This document shows, piece after piece, positions 37,187 to 45,644 of a DNA stretch of 64,000 nt. The notes beneath the pieces were generated by a model. The model had not been told where the DNA came from and did not search any database. It worked only from the letters and a program-made list of their open reading frames with translations. The stretch's first letter is position 1. Every line of letters begins with the position of its first letter. The stretch is taken from positions 6,730 to 70,729 of the forward strand of contig DDKW01000017.1 in NCBI GenBank assembly GCA_002339805.1, read 5' to 3'. Origin of the DNA: Dehalococcoidia bacterium UBA2588 (lineage in GTDB: Bacteria > Chloroflexota > Dehalococcoidia > Lucifugimonadales > UBA3495). Made by a program: the position numbers and the translations under genes.

Positions 37187-37660
37187 CTAAGCAATACCTA
37201 ATTTAACTATATCTTCATATTCTTGTTTGGTTACAGGTTGGACCGAAAGCCGAACTCCTCTTTTTATTAACATCATGTTTTGAAACGAAGGGTTTTGTTT
37301 TATTTCCTGTAATGTCACTTCTGTCTCGAATTTTTGTTCAGCTTGAATGTCGACCATCAACCAAGTTGGATTATCAGGATCGCTTTTGGGATCAAAATAT
37401 TTAGCTGATGAATCCCAAGCTGTAAAGTCTGGATAGGCTTCTTTGACTATTATGGCTGTACCGATTACTGCAGGTATTTTGGTACTGCTGTGATAGAAAA
37501 GTACCTTGTCTCCTACATGCATTTGATCACGCATTAAATTACGAGCTTGATAATTTCTTACACCATCCCATTCGGCCGTCTGATGTTGTTCGCCTAATAG
37601 ATCAGTGAATGAGTAATTGTTGGGTTCTGATTTGAATAGCCAATGTTTAATTTCGGACAT
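37187..37660 (-). CDS. EVE domain protein
   Basis: 157 residues. HWLFKSEPNNYSFTDL, TAEWDGVRNYQARNLMRDQMHVGDKVLFYHSS and PTWLMVDIQ are the EVE (PUA-like) core; EVE proteins are thought to bind modified bases in nucleic acid. It follows the AMP-ligase gene on the same strand with a 15-base gap; its stop is convergent with the MmgE/PrpD stop, one base away. Confidence 0.93.
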   Translation of the reverse strand: MSEIKHWLFKSEPNNYSFTDLLGEQHQTAEWDGVRNYQARNLMRDQMHVGDKVLFYHSSTKIPAVIGTAIIVKEAYPDFTAWDSSAKYFDPKSDPDNPTWLMVDIQAEQKFETEVTLQEIKQNPSFQNMMLIKRGVRLSVQPVTKQEYEDIVKLGIA

Positions 37661-37675
37661 ACTAATATTCTCCTG

Positions 37676-39301
37676 TTATCTGATATTTATTCCTGCTGCT
37701 TCACGGTCAAAGCAATCTTCTACTAAGTTTGGTTTTTCATTACGTAGAATGTCTTTTCGAATTCTAAGACTAGGTGTTTGAGGGAGTTCTGATCGGATTT
37801 CAATGTATCGGGGGACTTTGAAGTACGCTAGTTGAGAGGCGCACCACAGTATGATCTCTTTGGGGTCAATATTAGAACCTGGTTTTGGTATCAAATATGC
37901 TTTCACTTCATCTTCTGCGAATTCCGCGGGGACAGCTATGATCGCGCACTCCAGAACTGTGAGGTGTTGTTTAATGACATCTTCTACTTCTTTTGAAGAT
38001 ATATTTTCTCCACGCCTTCTTATGATGTCTTTTTTTCGATCTACAAAATAAAGGAAATCGTCCTCATCAACCCAGCCCAGGTCTCCAGTATGCAACCATC
38101 CATCGTGTAAACTTATTTTGGACTGTTCAGGGTTGTTCCAGTATCCAGGCATTATTGCCGGGTTGTATAGACTAATTTCTCCAGGTGTGCCGTTAGGTAC
38201 AGGCTTTCCTTGTTCATCTAGTATTCTGATAAGATTTTCAAACCTTCGGTCGGGATGTATTCTAGGCTTGCCAGAAGAATTAGCCCTTCGTTTTTCTCCT
38301 ATCACTTCAATCGTACCGTAACAGGTTTCTGTCATTCCGAACCCTACGATGATATCCGTATCAAATCTTTTCTGAAAATCAGACAGAAATTCAGGGCTAA
38401 AAGCAGGAGAACCATAAAATAGGCGAACGGAATTATCAGTGTCTCGGGTTGTAGGTTCATTTTTAGCAAGAATTGACATCATCATCCCGATGAAATTAAC
38501 AACAGTGGCTTTTGAATCCCGTACCTGTTCCCAAAACTTACTTGCACTGAACCTCTGTTCTACTATCAGGGTAGCTCCGGATGCTATTGCTCCCATTGTT
38601 GAGTAATATTGAGCATTCGCATGGAAAAAAGGTAAGCATGTGAAGAATCGATCTTCATTTGTTGATTCCGTCCAATAGGCGAACCCTTGGCCTGCTGCTA
38701 CATACATTTTATGAGTGATCTGTACTCCTTTAGGGTCACCGGTAGTTCCCGAAGTGTATACAAGTGTTGAAATGGTGTTGGGCGTTACTTCTGAACAGAA
38801 TTGTGTATTTTGTAATTCGCGAGACTCAGGATCGAAGCGGTCAGACAATTTTTTGCTATCTTTATTGCCATGTACTGAAAGGAAATGTTGTACTGAAAGG
38901 GTTTTATGCCGAGACTGATCGATTACGCTTCCGAAACTTTCACTATAAATTACAGCCTTAGCAGCGCAATTGTTTACTATGAAAGTGAATTCATGCTCTT
39001 TGTAAGAAGTGTTTATAGGCACTCCAATTGCTCCTATTCTAGCGAGGCCGAACCATGCGAACAGAAATTCGGGACAATTATCTAAGAATAAACAGACTCG
39101 GTCTCCTTTAGAAATACCGATTTCCAAAAAATGTTCTGCAGATTTCTTTGAAGAAATTCCGAAGCTGGAGTATGAAATTTGTTGCTCATTGATCTCTAAG
39201 AATATTTTATTTGGATTGTTTTGAATATTTATATCTAAGAAAGAGGGCAATGTTTGTTCCCAAGGTAGAACAAGGTTTTCTTGTATGTGAGCATTATCCA
39301 T
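37676..39301 (-). CDS. AMP-dependent synthetase/ligase (acyl-CoA synthetase)
   Basis: 541 residues from the ATG at 39301; an in-frame upstream region to 39394 is probably not coding. The P-loop TLVYTSGTTGDPKG, GFGMTETCYG, and GWLHTGDLGWVDEDDFLYFVDRKKDII are all present, so adenylation should work. In the C-terminal A10 motif the usual GK-I-x-K is LRIRK, replacing the catalytic Lys by Arg, as seen in some carnitine/long-chain CoA-ligase groups. Substrate unknown; near CoA-transferase, thiolase and other acyl-CoA genes. Confidence 0.9.
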   Translation of the reverse strand: MDNAHIQENLVLPWEQTLPSFLDINIQNNPNKIFLEINEQQISYSSFGISSKKSAEHFLEIGISKGDRVCLFLDNCPEFLFAWFGLARIGAIGVPINTSYKEHEFTFIVNNCAAKAVIYSESFGSVIDQSRHKTLSVQHFLSVHGNKDSKKLSDRFDPESRELQNTQFCSEVTPNTISTLVYTSGTTGDPKGVQITHKMYVAAGQGFAYWTESTNEDRFFTCLPFFHANAQYYSTMGAIASGATLIVEQRFSASKFWEQVRDSKATVVNFIGMMMSILAKNEPTTRDTDNSVRLFYGSPAFSPEFLSDFQKRFDTDIIVGFGMTETCYGTIEVIGEKRRANSSGKPRIHPDRRFENLIRILDEQGKPVPNGTPGEISLYNPAIMPGYWNNPEQSKISLHDGWLHTGDLGWVDEDDFLYFVDRKKDIIRRRGENISSKEVEDVIKQHLTVLECAIIAVPAEFAEDEVKAYLIPKPGSNIDPKEIILWCASQLAYFKVPRYIEIRSELPQTPSLRIRKDILRNEKPNLVEDCFDREAAGINIR

Positions 39302-39354
39302 GAGTCTTATCCATGTACTAAAAGATTTGTGAATCGACCATATCTTGTTAAAAT

Positions 39355-39774
39355 ATGTGCATGAGTATTGAGAAAATTGTATCAGTCGATCCAACTAGGT
39401 TCAAATTAAATCCAGACAATACTAATGATTTTAGATTGACAGGGTTTCACTGTTGTGCATGTGATATTTTTGTATTTGGTGCAGCCACTAATTGTCAAAA
39501 ATGCACTGATGGGAATGTGATTCCAGTAGACTTTTCGGGTGACGGTGTATTGTATAGCTACACACTCATCAAGGTTCCACCTGCTGGCTGGACAGGGACC
39601 ACTCCGTATGTATTGGCTGAAGGTGAGTTATTGGAAGGGCCACATGTGCTTGCAGAACTTGTGGATACAAATCCTGAAGAATTATTTATTGGAATGCCGT
39701 TAAAAGTGTCTTACGCCGTTGATGAATCCGGGAAGCAAGCTGTCGCCGTTTATAAATGGAAATTATCGGATTGA
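39355..39774 (+). CDS. DUF35 zinc-ribbon/OB-fold protein
   Basis: 139 residues. GFHCCACDIFVFGAATNCQKC forms a rubredoxin-like zinc ribbon, followed by the OB-fold with GVLYSYTLIKVPPAGW and PYVLAEGELLEGPHVLAELV. DUF35 proteins pair with thiolases to channel acyl groups, and a thiolase gene follows after 18 bases. A TAAAAT hexamer 1 base upstream of the ATG and no clear Shine-Dalgarno sequence leave the start uncertain (39355 or 39361). Confidence 0.9.
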   Translation: MCMSIEKIVSVDPTRFKLNPDNTNDFRLTGFHCCACDIFVFGAATNCQKCTDGNVIPVDFSGDGVLYSYTLIKVPPAGWTGTTPYVLAEGELLEGPHVLAELVDTNPEELFIGMPLKVSYAVDESGKQAVAVYKWKLSD

Positions 39775-39792
39775 TATACTGAGGATTATGTA

Positions 39793-40947
39793 ATGGAACA
39801 GATTAGAACTAATCGAAAAGTCAGAGTTGCAGGTGTTGGGTTACACCCGTTTGGTAGGTTTAGGAATAAAGATATATCGACTATGGCTAGAGAGGCGGTT
39901 GTAGAATCTTTGAGAGATGCGGGCATTGCTTGGAATCGTGTTCAAGTAGGATATTTTGGTCACGTTTATTATGAAGGTATGTCTATTGGGGAACGAGTAC
40001 TATCACCTTTGGGATTGACGGGTATACCTATTGTGAACGTGGAAAATGCCTGCTCTAGTGGATCAACCGCTTTGTGGCAAGCGTTTTGGATGATTAATGC
40101 AGGGTTATATGACGTAGCTTTGGTTTTTGGAGCTGAAAAAGTTCCTAGTGGCCCTGTCACTGTCACGGGAGCGGATAGCCCTGATCGGTTAATAGGCGGG
40201 GACCACATGATGGCTGGCTATGCACTGCGAATGAAGAGATATATCACAGAAACAGGAGCGTCAGAGGCTTCCATAGCACAAGTTGCGGTTAAAAATAGGC
40301 AACATGCATCGATGAACCCTTATGCCCATCGTAATGAAATGTATTCACTTGAAGAAGTACTTAAATCCCGTGTGATCGCAGACCCTTTAACGCTATTTCA
40401 ATGTTGTCCAACTAGTGAAGGAGCGGCAGCAGTTGTTATTTGTGCAGATGATGTGATCGACTCTTTAGGGGTGTCCAGAGAGAATTCTCCAGAAATCCTA
40501 GCTTCTGTGTTGACATCAGGTGATTACAACGGAAATGGAAGTGATCATTCTGCTTTTAGTCCTTACAGAACGGAGCCAGCTGCATTGAAAGCTTATGAAA
40601 TGGCCAATATTTCTCCAGAAGATGTTGATCTTATACAAGTGCATGATGCAGCCACAATAGGAGAATTGCAGCAATTGGAATCGTTGCACATATTCAATAA
40701 AGGTGAGGCCTGGATAGCTACTGAAGAAGGGAGAACCTCTCTGTCAGGGGATCGCCCCACTAATACTGATGGAGGACTTTTGGCTATGGGTCACCCGTTT
40801 GGTGCGTCAGGTATTAGGATGATTCATGAAACGGTGTTGCAACTGCGTAAACAAGCCGGCGCAAGGCAAATAGAAAATGCCCAGATTGGAGTGTCTCAGT
40901 GCTCAGGAGCCGGCGATGTTACGACAGTACATATATTAAAGGCTTGA
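39793..40947 (+). CDS. Thiolase (SCP-x/lipid-transfer type, DUF35 partner)
   Basis: 384 residues. The nucleophilic Cys lies in NVENACSSGSTALWQAF, and the C-terminal GGLLAMGHPFGASGIR is the conserved His loop. The overall style matches the thiolases that work with DUF35 OB-fold proteins, as in archaeal acetoacetyl-CoA thiolase complexes and SCP-x-like enzymes. Upstream neighbour is that partner. Ends 2 bases before the stop of the convergent HpaI gene. Confidence 0.92.
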   Translation: MEQIRTNRKVRVAGVGLHPFGRFRNKDISTMAREAVVESLRDAGIAWNRVQVGYFGHVYYEGMSIGERVLSPLGLTGIPIVNVENACSSGSTALWQAFWMINAGLYDVALVFGAEKVPSGPVTVTGADSPDRLIGGDHMMAGYALRMKRYITETGASEASIAQVAVKNRQHASMNPYAHRNEMYSLEEVLKSRVIADPLTLFQCCPTSEGAAAVVICADDVIDSLGVSRENSPEILASVLTSGDYNGNGSDHSAFSPYRTEPAALKAYEMANISPEDVDLIQVHDAATIGELQQLESLHIFNKGEAWIATEEGRTSLSGDRPTNTDGGLLAMGHPFGASGIRMIHETVLQLRKQAGARQIENAQIGVSQCSGAGDVTTVHILKA

Positions 40948-40949
40948 TG

Positions 40950-41720
40950 CTATCGGTTTCTTAATTTGGTGAATTCAGATTTAAACCCTTCCACCATAGC
41001 TCGTCTGTCAGTACCGTGCAAAATAAATCGGGCGCCGTTGTCTGCCCAAAACTCAGATAGCTCCATGGATTGTTGGTGCACTAAAACAGGTATTCCTGCG
41101 GATTCTGACGTGGCGATGATATGTTTGACTGTATCGATGTATTTAGGGTTATTGTAGTCATCTGGGATTCCCAAAGAAATACTTAAATCATTTGGTCCAA
41201 CAAATATGCCATCTATCCCCGGGACTTTTAAAATTTCCTCCAAGTTATTGACTGCAGCTACACTTTCTATTCCTATTATTGCTATGTTGTTTTGATTCCG
41301 GTTTTCGAGATATTGTGTAGTAGCCTCACTGACCTCAGTACCATTTGAAACTAGGTCTCTAACAGCTTGGCCTTTAAGGGGTCGCCATTTAGCAGCTCCA
41401 ATGACTTCTTCTACTTGATCAACTGTCTCGCAATAAGGAGCTAGAACTCCTTGTGCGCCTGCGTCTATTGTCATTGTCACATAATGTGAATCCGGAATGG
41501 GGATCCTAACGATGGGTACCACGTCAATGGTGTTCCACATAGTTAAGAAGTCTCCCAGTTCTCCTCTGCCTCTAGGATTATGCTCAGTATCTATTATCAC
41601 GTAGTCGAGACCTACGTCATTAAGGAGTGGAATCCATTTGGGATTACGGGACACAGATATCATAGTTCCGTAGACTTTGCCCCCGCCTTGTAGCACATTT
41701 TTTAGTTCTCTTCCGTTCAT
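40950..41720 (-). CDS. HpcH/HpaI family aldolase
   Basis: 256 residues. VIIDTEHNPRGRGE, IDAGAQGVLAPYCET and GIESVAAVNNLEEIL.IDGIFVGPNDLSISLG are the HpaI signature segments with the Mg2+ Glu and Asp ligands. It cleaves 2-keto-3-deoxy sugar acids or 4-hydroxy-2-oxo acids. ATG with GGAGTCGC upstream. Divergent from RNase D. Confidence 0.92.
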   Translation of the reverse strand: MNGRELKNVLQGGGKVYGTMISVSRNPKWIPLLNDVGLDYVIIDTEHNPRGRGELGDFLTMWNTIDVVPIVRIPIPDSHYVTMTIDAGAQGVLAPYCETVDQVEEVIGAAKWRPLKGQAVRDLVSNGTEVSEATTQYLENRNQNNIAIIGIESVAAVNNLEEILKVPGIDGIFVGPNDLSISLGIPDDYNNPKYIDTVKHIIATSESAGIPVLVHQQSMELSEFWADNGARFILHGTDRRAMVEGFKSEFTKLRNR

Positions 41721-41919
41721 TGCGACTCCTTTTGTTTTCTCACTTTTATATAGTCAGATTTATTTTAGTGGTTTGTAATAATAAAACAACCTCGCGACAA
41801 ACCAAATTGTGTGAAAGTTGCAGTATAATGTGTGGAACTTGTGTGTTAAAACGTTTAAGTTAAGTATTGGATCACTTGGGATTATTAATATCTCCTGATA
41901 ATATATCCACTGGAATAAT

Positions 41920-43038
41920 ATGGAATACATCTCTACGCCAGCACAAATGGAAGTCTTAGCTGTTTCACTTCGAGAGCACGATGTTATCGGGATTGATACT
42001 GAGTCTAATAACCTGCACGCTTACCAAGATAGAGTATGCCTGATTCAAATCTCCACTCCCAATGATGTGTACATAGTAGATCCTATTGCCATGGAAAATG
42101 TTGGCGCTTTGGGCAATTTCCTTGAGGATCCTAAGATTGTAAAAATTATTCATGGGTGTGATTATGATCTTAGAAGTTTAGATAGAGATTATGGTTTTAA
42201 TATTTGTAATATTTTCGATACCGAACTAGCAGCTAGATTTCTAGGCATTCAATCTTCGAATTTAGGAAATGTAATCGAGCAATTTCTAGGTATTAAAATT
42301 AAAAAAAGTAGGTCAATCCAAAAGTCAGATTGGGGATATAGGCCTCTTTCTGAAAGGGCTCTAGAATATGCTTCCTCAGATGTGTTGTATTTGCACGAAT
42401 TATACGAAATCATGAGCCAAAAATTGATTGATATCGGTCGATTAGATTGGGTTATGGAAGAGTGTAAAATATTCGAACGCATCAAACACACAGATATCGA
42501 CATGATTGAAGAGGGTTATTTAAGACTGAAAGGAGTAGGGAAATTAGATCGAAAGTCCTTAACTATTCTAAAAGAATTATTTAATTTGCGAGAAGAAGAA
42601 GCCAAATGGAAGAATGTTCCATCCCACCGAGTGGTAAACAATGATACGTTAGTTAGAATGGCACAGAACCCTGATTTTTATCTTGAACAAGAATTATTCA
42701 CAGAGAACCAATGGATTAACAGGAATAGGGATTGGATAACCGTCGTGGTAGAAAAAGCCAGAGTTTCTCCTCCTGTAGATAAGCCTATTAAGGCTAAATC
42801 TAGATTGAGATCTGACGAAAAAGCTAGGAAAAGACTTAAAATATTGCGTGATTGGAGAATCAGTAAAGCGGATGACTTGGGATTGCAGCCAGGCATAATT
42901 TTCCCAATGCAAGGGCTTGAAGCTATTGCTACATATAATCCTGGAGATACTCAATCAAAGTTTCATACTGCCGATACAGGGATTAGAAAATGGCAAGAGG
43001 AACAATTTTTGACAGAGGCGTGTTCTGTGGTTTACTGA
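41920..43038 (+). CDS. rnd: Ribonuclease D
   Basis: 372 residues. DEDDy 3'-5' exonuclease: IGIDTESNNL (Asp, Glu), HGCDYDLRSLDRDYG (Asp) and YASSDVLYLHELYE (Tyr, Asp). An HRDC-like helical region follows (KELFNLREEEAKWKNVPSHRVVNNDTLVRMA) plus a basic second helical domain. Length matches E. coli RNase D. Trims 3' ends of tRNA and other RNA. Confidence 0.93.
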   Translation: MEYISTPAQMEVLAVSLREHDVIGIDTESNNLHAYQDRVCLIQISTPNDVYIVDPIAMENVGALGNFLEDPKIVKIIHGCDYDLRSLDRDYGFNICNIFDTELAARFLGIQSSNLGNVIEQFLGIKIKKSRSIQKSDWGYRPLSERALEYASSDVLYLHELYEIMSQKLIDIGRLDWVMEECKIFERIKHTDIDMIEEGYLRLKGVGKLDRKSLTILKELFNLREEEAKWKNVPSHRVVNNDTLVRMAQNPDFYLEQELFTENQWINRNRDWITVVVEKARVSPPVDKPIKAKSRLRSDEKARKRLKILRDWRISKADDLGLQPGIIFPMQGLEAIATYNPGDTQSKFHTADTGIRKWQEEQFLTEACSVVY

Positions 43039-43041
43039 TAC

Positions 43042-44130
43042 TTAATCCTTTTTGATTAGGTTTGCACAGAAAGTGGCGGCTTCAACCAAATCAGATATCA
43101 CGACAAATTCTTTGACTGTGTGCATCTCATTGGTGGCCATTCCTACTACTACTGACTCTATTCCATGCAATCTCATAACGTTTGCATCTGTACCTCCCCC
43201 AGAAGGCTTAATGTTTGGAACTAACCCCATTGCTTCCATGGTCCCTGTAGATATCTTCGCTATCGTTTCTTCGGGGTCCAAATTGTACATTCTGAACATT
43301 ACTTCGAAAGATTCATCAATATTTGCTTCTGAATATTTGGTCCTGAATTTGTCTAAAGTCTCTGTTACTTGCATTTTTAAAAGATCAATAGTTTCGGTGT
43401 TCATACTCCGAAATTCACCGCCAAAACTAGTTTCCGGAGGGACAGCATTTCTGACAGTTCCGCCTTGGATCAACCCTACATTAAATGTCGTTTCTTCGTC
43501 TAATCTTCCTTGAGGAAGATCTTGAATTATTTCGGAAGCAATACGAATTGACGACAGTCCTTTTTCGGGTTCCACGCCTGCGTGAGCGGCTCTTCCGTGC
43601 ACGGTTACATCAAATTTCATGTAAGTAGGACTTGAACCAGTAATATGGTTTACTGGACCATTGCCGTCAAATACAACAGCATGTGTAGCTTTCAGCATCG
43701 AATAGTCGAGGTTAGTTGCTCCTACTAGTCCAATTTCCTCTCCTCTTGTGAATACTACTTGTACAGGTCTACGCTCAATTCCTTCTGATTGCAATGAGGT
43801 CAATCCCTCTAGGATAGATGCCATTCCCGCCTTGCAGTCTCCACCGAGAATCGTAGTGCCGTCTGTTACGATACGTCCGTCCTCTATGGAAGGGTTTATT
43901 CCTCTACCAGGTTCTACTGTATCCATATGGGCTGACAGCATTAATGGGTTGTCTCCTGGTTCAGAAGCAATCAAATTACCATGGCTATCTCGCTGTATAG
44001 TAAAATTCAATTCCTGAAGGATAGGAATCACGTGTTGAGCTACGGCTTCTTCTTCGTCGGAAGGACTGTCAATTTTTATTAAGTCCAAGAAAGTAGTAAC
44101 GAGCCTATTTTCGTCAATCATATTAGTCAC
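43042..44130 (-). CDS. M20 family metallopeptidase (PepT-like)
   Basis: 362 residues. MLSAHMDTVEPGRGI and GGDCKAGMASIL carry the first metal ligands, TRGEEIGLVGATNLD the catalytic Glu pair, and the last His is in TNEMHTVKEFV. The insert dimerisation domain is in the middle. Peptidase T/dipeptidase-like, substrate not defined. Convergent with rnd, 3 bases between stops. Confidence 0.9.
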   Translation of the reverse strand: MTNMIDENRLVTTFLDLIKIDSPSDEEEAVAQHVIPILQELNFTIQRDSHGNLIASEPGDNPLMLSAHMDTVEPGRGINPSIEDGRIVTDGTTILGGDCKAGMASILEGLTSLQSEGIERRPVQVVFTRGEEIGLVGATNLDYSMLKATHAVVFDGNGPVNHITGSSPTYMKFDVTVHGRAAHAGVEPEKGLSSIRIASEIIQDLPQGRLDEETTFNVGLIQGGTVRNAVPPETSFGGEFRSMNTETIDLLKMQVTETLDKFRTKYSEANIDESFEVMFRMYNLDPEETIAKISTGTMEAMGLVPNIKPSGGGTDANVMRLHGIESVVVGMATNEMHTVKEFVVISDLVEAATFCANLIKKD

Positions 44131-44221
44131 CTTTAAGTCCGCACTTTGTATTAGGTATAGCCTCTACGGGCTAGCCTAGTTTATCATATAGGTTAATAGC
44201 CTAGACATTGGTAGCGAGAAT

Positions 44222-44734
44222 ATGATGATAGTAGTAGTTCGAAATATAATGATTATGAGTGTGATGTGCGCCTTGTTAAGTTGTTCCCAGGCTGGTAACG
44301 AAACAGCGTTATCTACAGATGATGCTTCTATTCCTGCTGGTAACGAAACGACGTTATCTGCAGATGAGGCTTCTCTTCCTTCAGAATGCATGAATATGGA
44401 TGGTGTTTATCAAGGCACAATTACCAATAATTCCACAGGGGCATCAGCGGCAATGAAATTAGATGTGTGGCAGAACGATTGTTTGGTTGAAAAAGGGCAC
44501 ATATTAATCGAAGCCCCATTATTTACTGAAGGAATGATTCGCGGATGGGTAGAAAATGATGAAATGAATTTCATGGCTTTGGACAGACAAAGGATGATCA
44601 TCTTGGGAGAAGAACTACATTTCAATGCGCGATTAGGATCTAGCGGGGTACTATCAGGATCGTTTTATTCTCTTGACCCTCAGTCGAATGTGAACGATGA
44701 AGGTGTGTGGGAAGTAGTTGCGTATAATCCATAG
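44222..44734 (+). CDS. Lipoprotein with a tandem 15-residue repeat
   Basis: 170 residues. A signal peptide with lipobox (MCALLSC, Cys at about 20) precedes two near-identical 15-residue units (AGNETALSTDDASIP and AGNETTLSADEASLP, bases 44291-44380), then a compact C-terminal beta domain of unknown family (YQGTITNNSTGASAAMKLDVW...). Exported outer-face lipoprotein; function unknown. The tail after the domain is short (EGVWEVVAYNP). Confidence 0.7.
   Translation: MMIVVVRNIMIMSVMCALLSCSQAGNETALSTDDASIPAGNETTLSADEASLPSECMNMDGVYQGTITNNSTGASAAMKLDVWQNDCLVEKGHILIEAPLFTEGMIRGWVENDEMNFMALDRQRMIILGEELHFNARLGSSGVLSGSFYSLDPQSNVNDEGVWEVVAYNP
44291..44380. repeat. Tandem 45-bp coding repeat, two copies
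   Basis: 44291-44335 and 44336-44380 are in-frame copies of a 45-base unit that differ at only a few positions, encoding 15 residues each after the lipobox. Copy number variation is possible. Confidence 0.85.
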
Positions 44735-44770
44735 GATGATTGTGTGAGGATGCATTTCTGTTTTAAGTCC

Positions 44771-44847
44771 TGGTACCCCCGAGGGGATTCGAACCCCTGA
44801 TCTTCGCCGTGAGAGGGCGATGTCCTGGGCCGCTAGACGACGGGGGC
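44771..44847 (-). tRNA. tRNA-Glu (anticodon CTC)
   Basis: Minus strand: acceptor GCCCCCG against CGGGGGT (G-U closing pair), D arm TCGTCTAGCGGCCCAGGACA, anticodon arm TCGCC-CTCTCAC-GGCGA with CTC at 44811-44813, T arm with loop TTCGAAT, and an encoded CCA. A standard elongator tRNA. Confidence 0.95.
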
Positions 44848-44891
44848 ATATCTCAATATTATCAGAAAATGGTATTTACCGTAAATGCGAT

Positions 44892-45644
44892 TTAAGAATC
44901 ACCTGTGACTTTCGGCAATTCAGTGAGTAACGAAGCAAGTGAATTGAAAGTGTAAGAAGGCGTACCAGAGTCCCAGTCGCCGGGGTTGGGATCAGGGTCG
45001 ATCAATATACTGTGCATTCCTGTGTTGATAGCTCCTTTTATATCAGTTTGGTACTGATCACCCACATGTATGGTCCGATCTGCTCTTGCGGATAATTTAC
45101 TTAAGGTATGCTGGAATATAAGTGTGTTGGGTTTACTGATTTGCAGTTCATCTGAAAACACTAAAGCATCAAAGTGTTGAGCTAGTCCATGCTTAAATAG
45201 AAATTGCCTAAATGTTCTGCCCGGGGTCATACTGGTATTAGAAACTATTGCTAGTTTAATGTTTTTAGTTCGTAAAGTCTCAAGTATGTTGAAGGCCTCA
45301 GGGTGAATGATTGAAGGGAATTCCAAGTATACATCCGCATAGATACTTTCTATTTTACTTACTGTAGCTTCAGTTAATTTGGAATGCATCCCTTTTTTTG
45401 AACATTCAAGAAAATCTTTAATTTGTTCTTGAAAGCTGACGTCGTATCCAGTCTTCCTTATAGCTACACAGTTTTCTAGACACTGAAAATAGCCTCGCTT
45501 TAAATCTTCTAGACTGATCCTCATCCCGACTGAGGTTAAAACTTCGGTGATAGATGTAAGGCGGGAGGATGTCCGTTTTTCCCCGTTTGCTCGTGTGTCG
45601 TGGATCAGGGTGTTCCAAAGATCAAAAGTGATCGTATCAATCAT
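44892..45644 (-). CDS. HAD superfamily hydrolase
   Basis: 250 residues. Motif I FDLWNTLIHD, motif II IVSNTS, and HVGDQYQTDIKGAINTGM (motif IV) mark a HAD phosphatase of the 2-haloacid-dehalogenase/YjjG type with an inserted cap domain. The leading DxWxT substitutes the usual DxDxT, as in several HAD subgroups. It starts one base after the stop of the amidase gene. Confidence 0.88.
   Translation of the reverse strand: MIDTITFDLWNTLIHDTRANGEKRTSSRLTSITEVLTSVGMRISLEDLKRGYFQCLENCVAIRKTGYDVSFQEQIKDFLECSKKGMHSKLTEATVSKIESIYADVYLEFPSIIHPEAFNILETLRTKNIKLAIVSNTSMTPGRTFRQFLFKHGLAQHFDALVFSDELQISKPNTLIFQHTLSKLSARADRTIHVGDQYQTDIKGAINTGMHSILIDPDPNPGDWDSGTPSYTFNSLASLLTELPKVTGDS

Noticed and set aside
38872..38901. 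Direct repeat of TGTACTGAAAGG inside the acyl-CoA synthetase gene
   Set aside because: Twelve bases twice in coding sequence; likely chance or codon use.
41834..41869. 11-codon frame with two Cys upstream of rnd, as a leader peptide
   Set aside because: Its ATG overlaps a TATAAT-like box, no Shine-Dalgarno sequence and no terminator follow.
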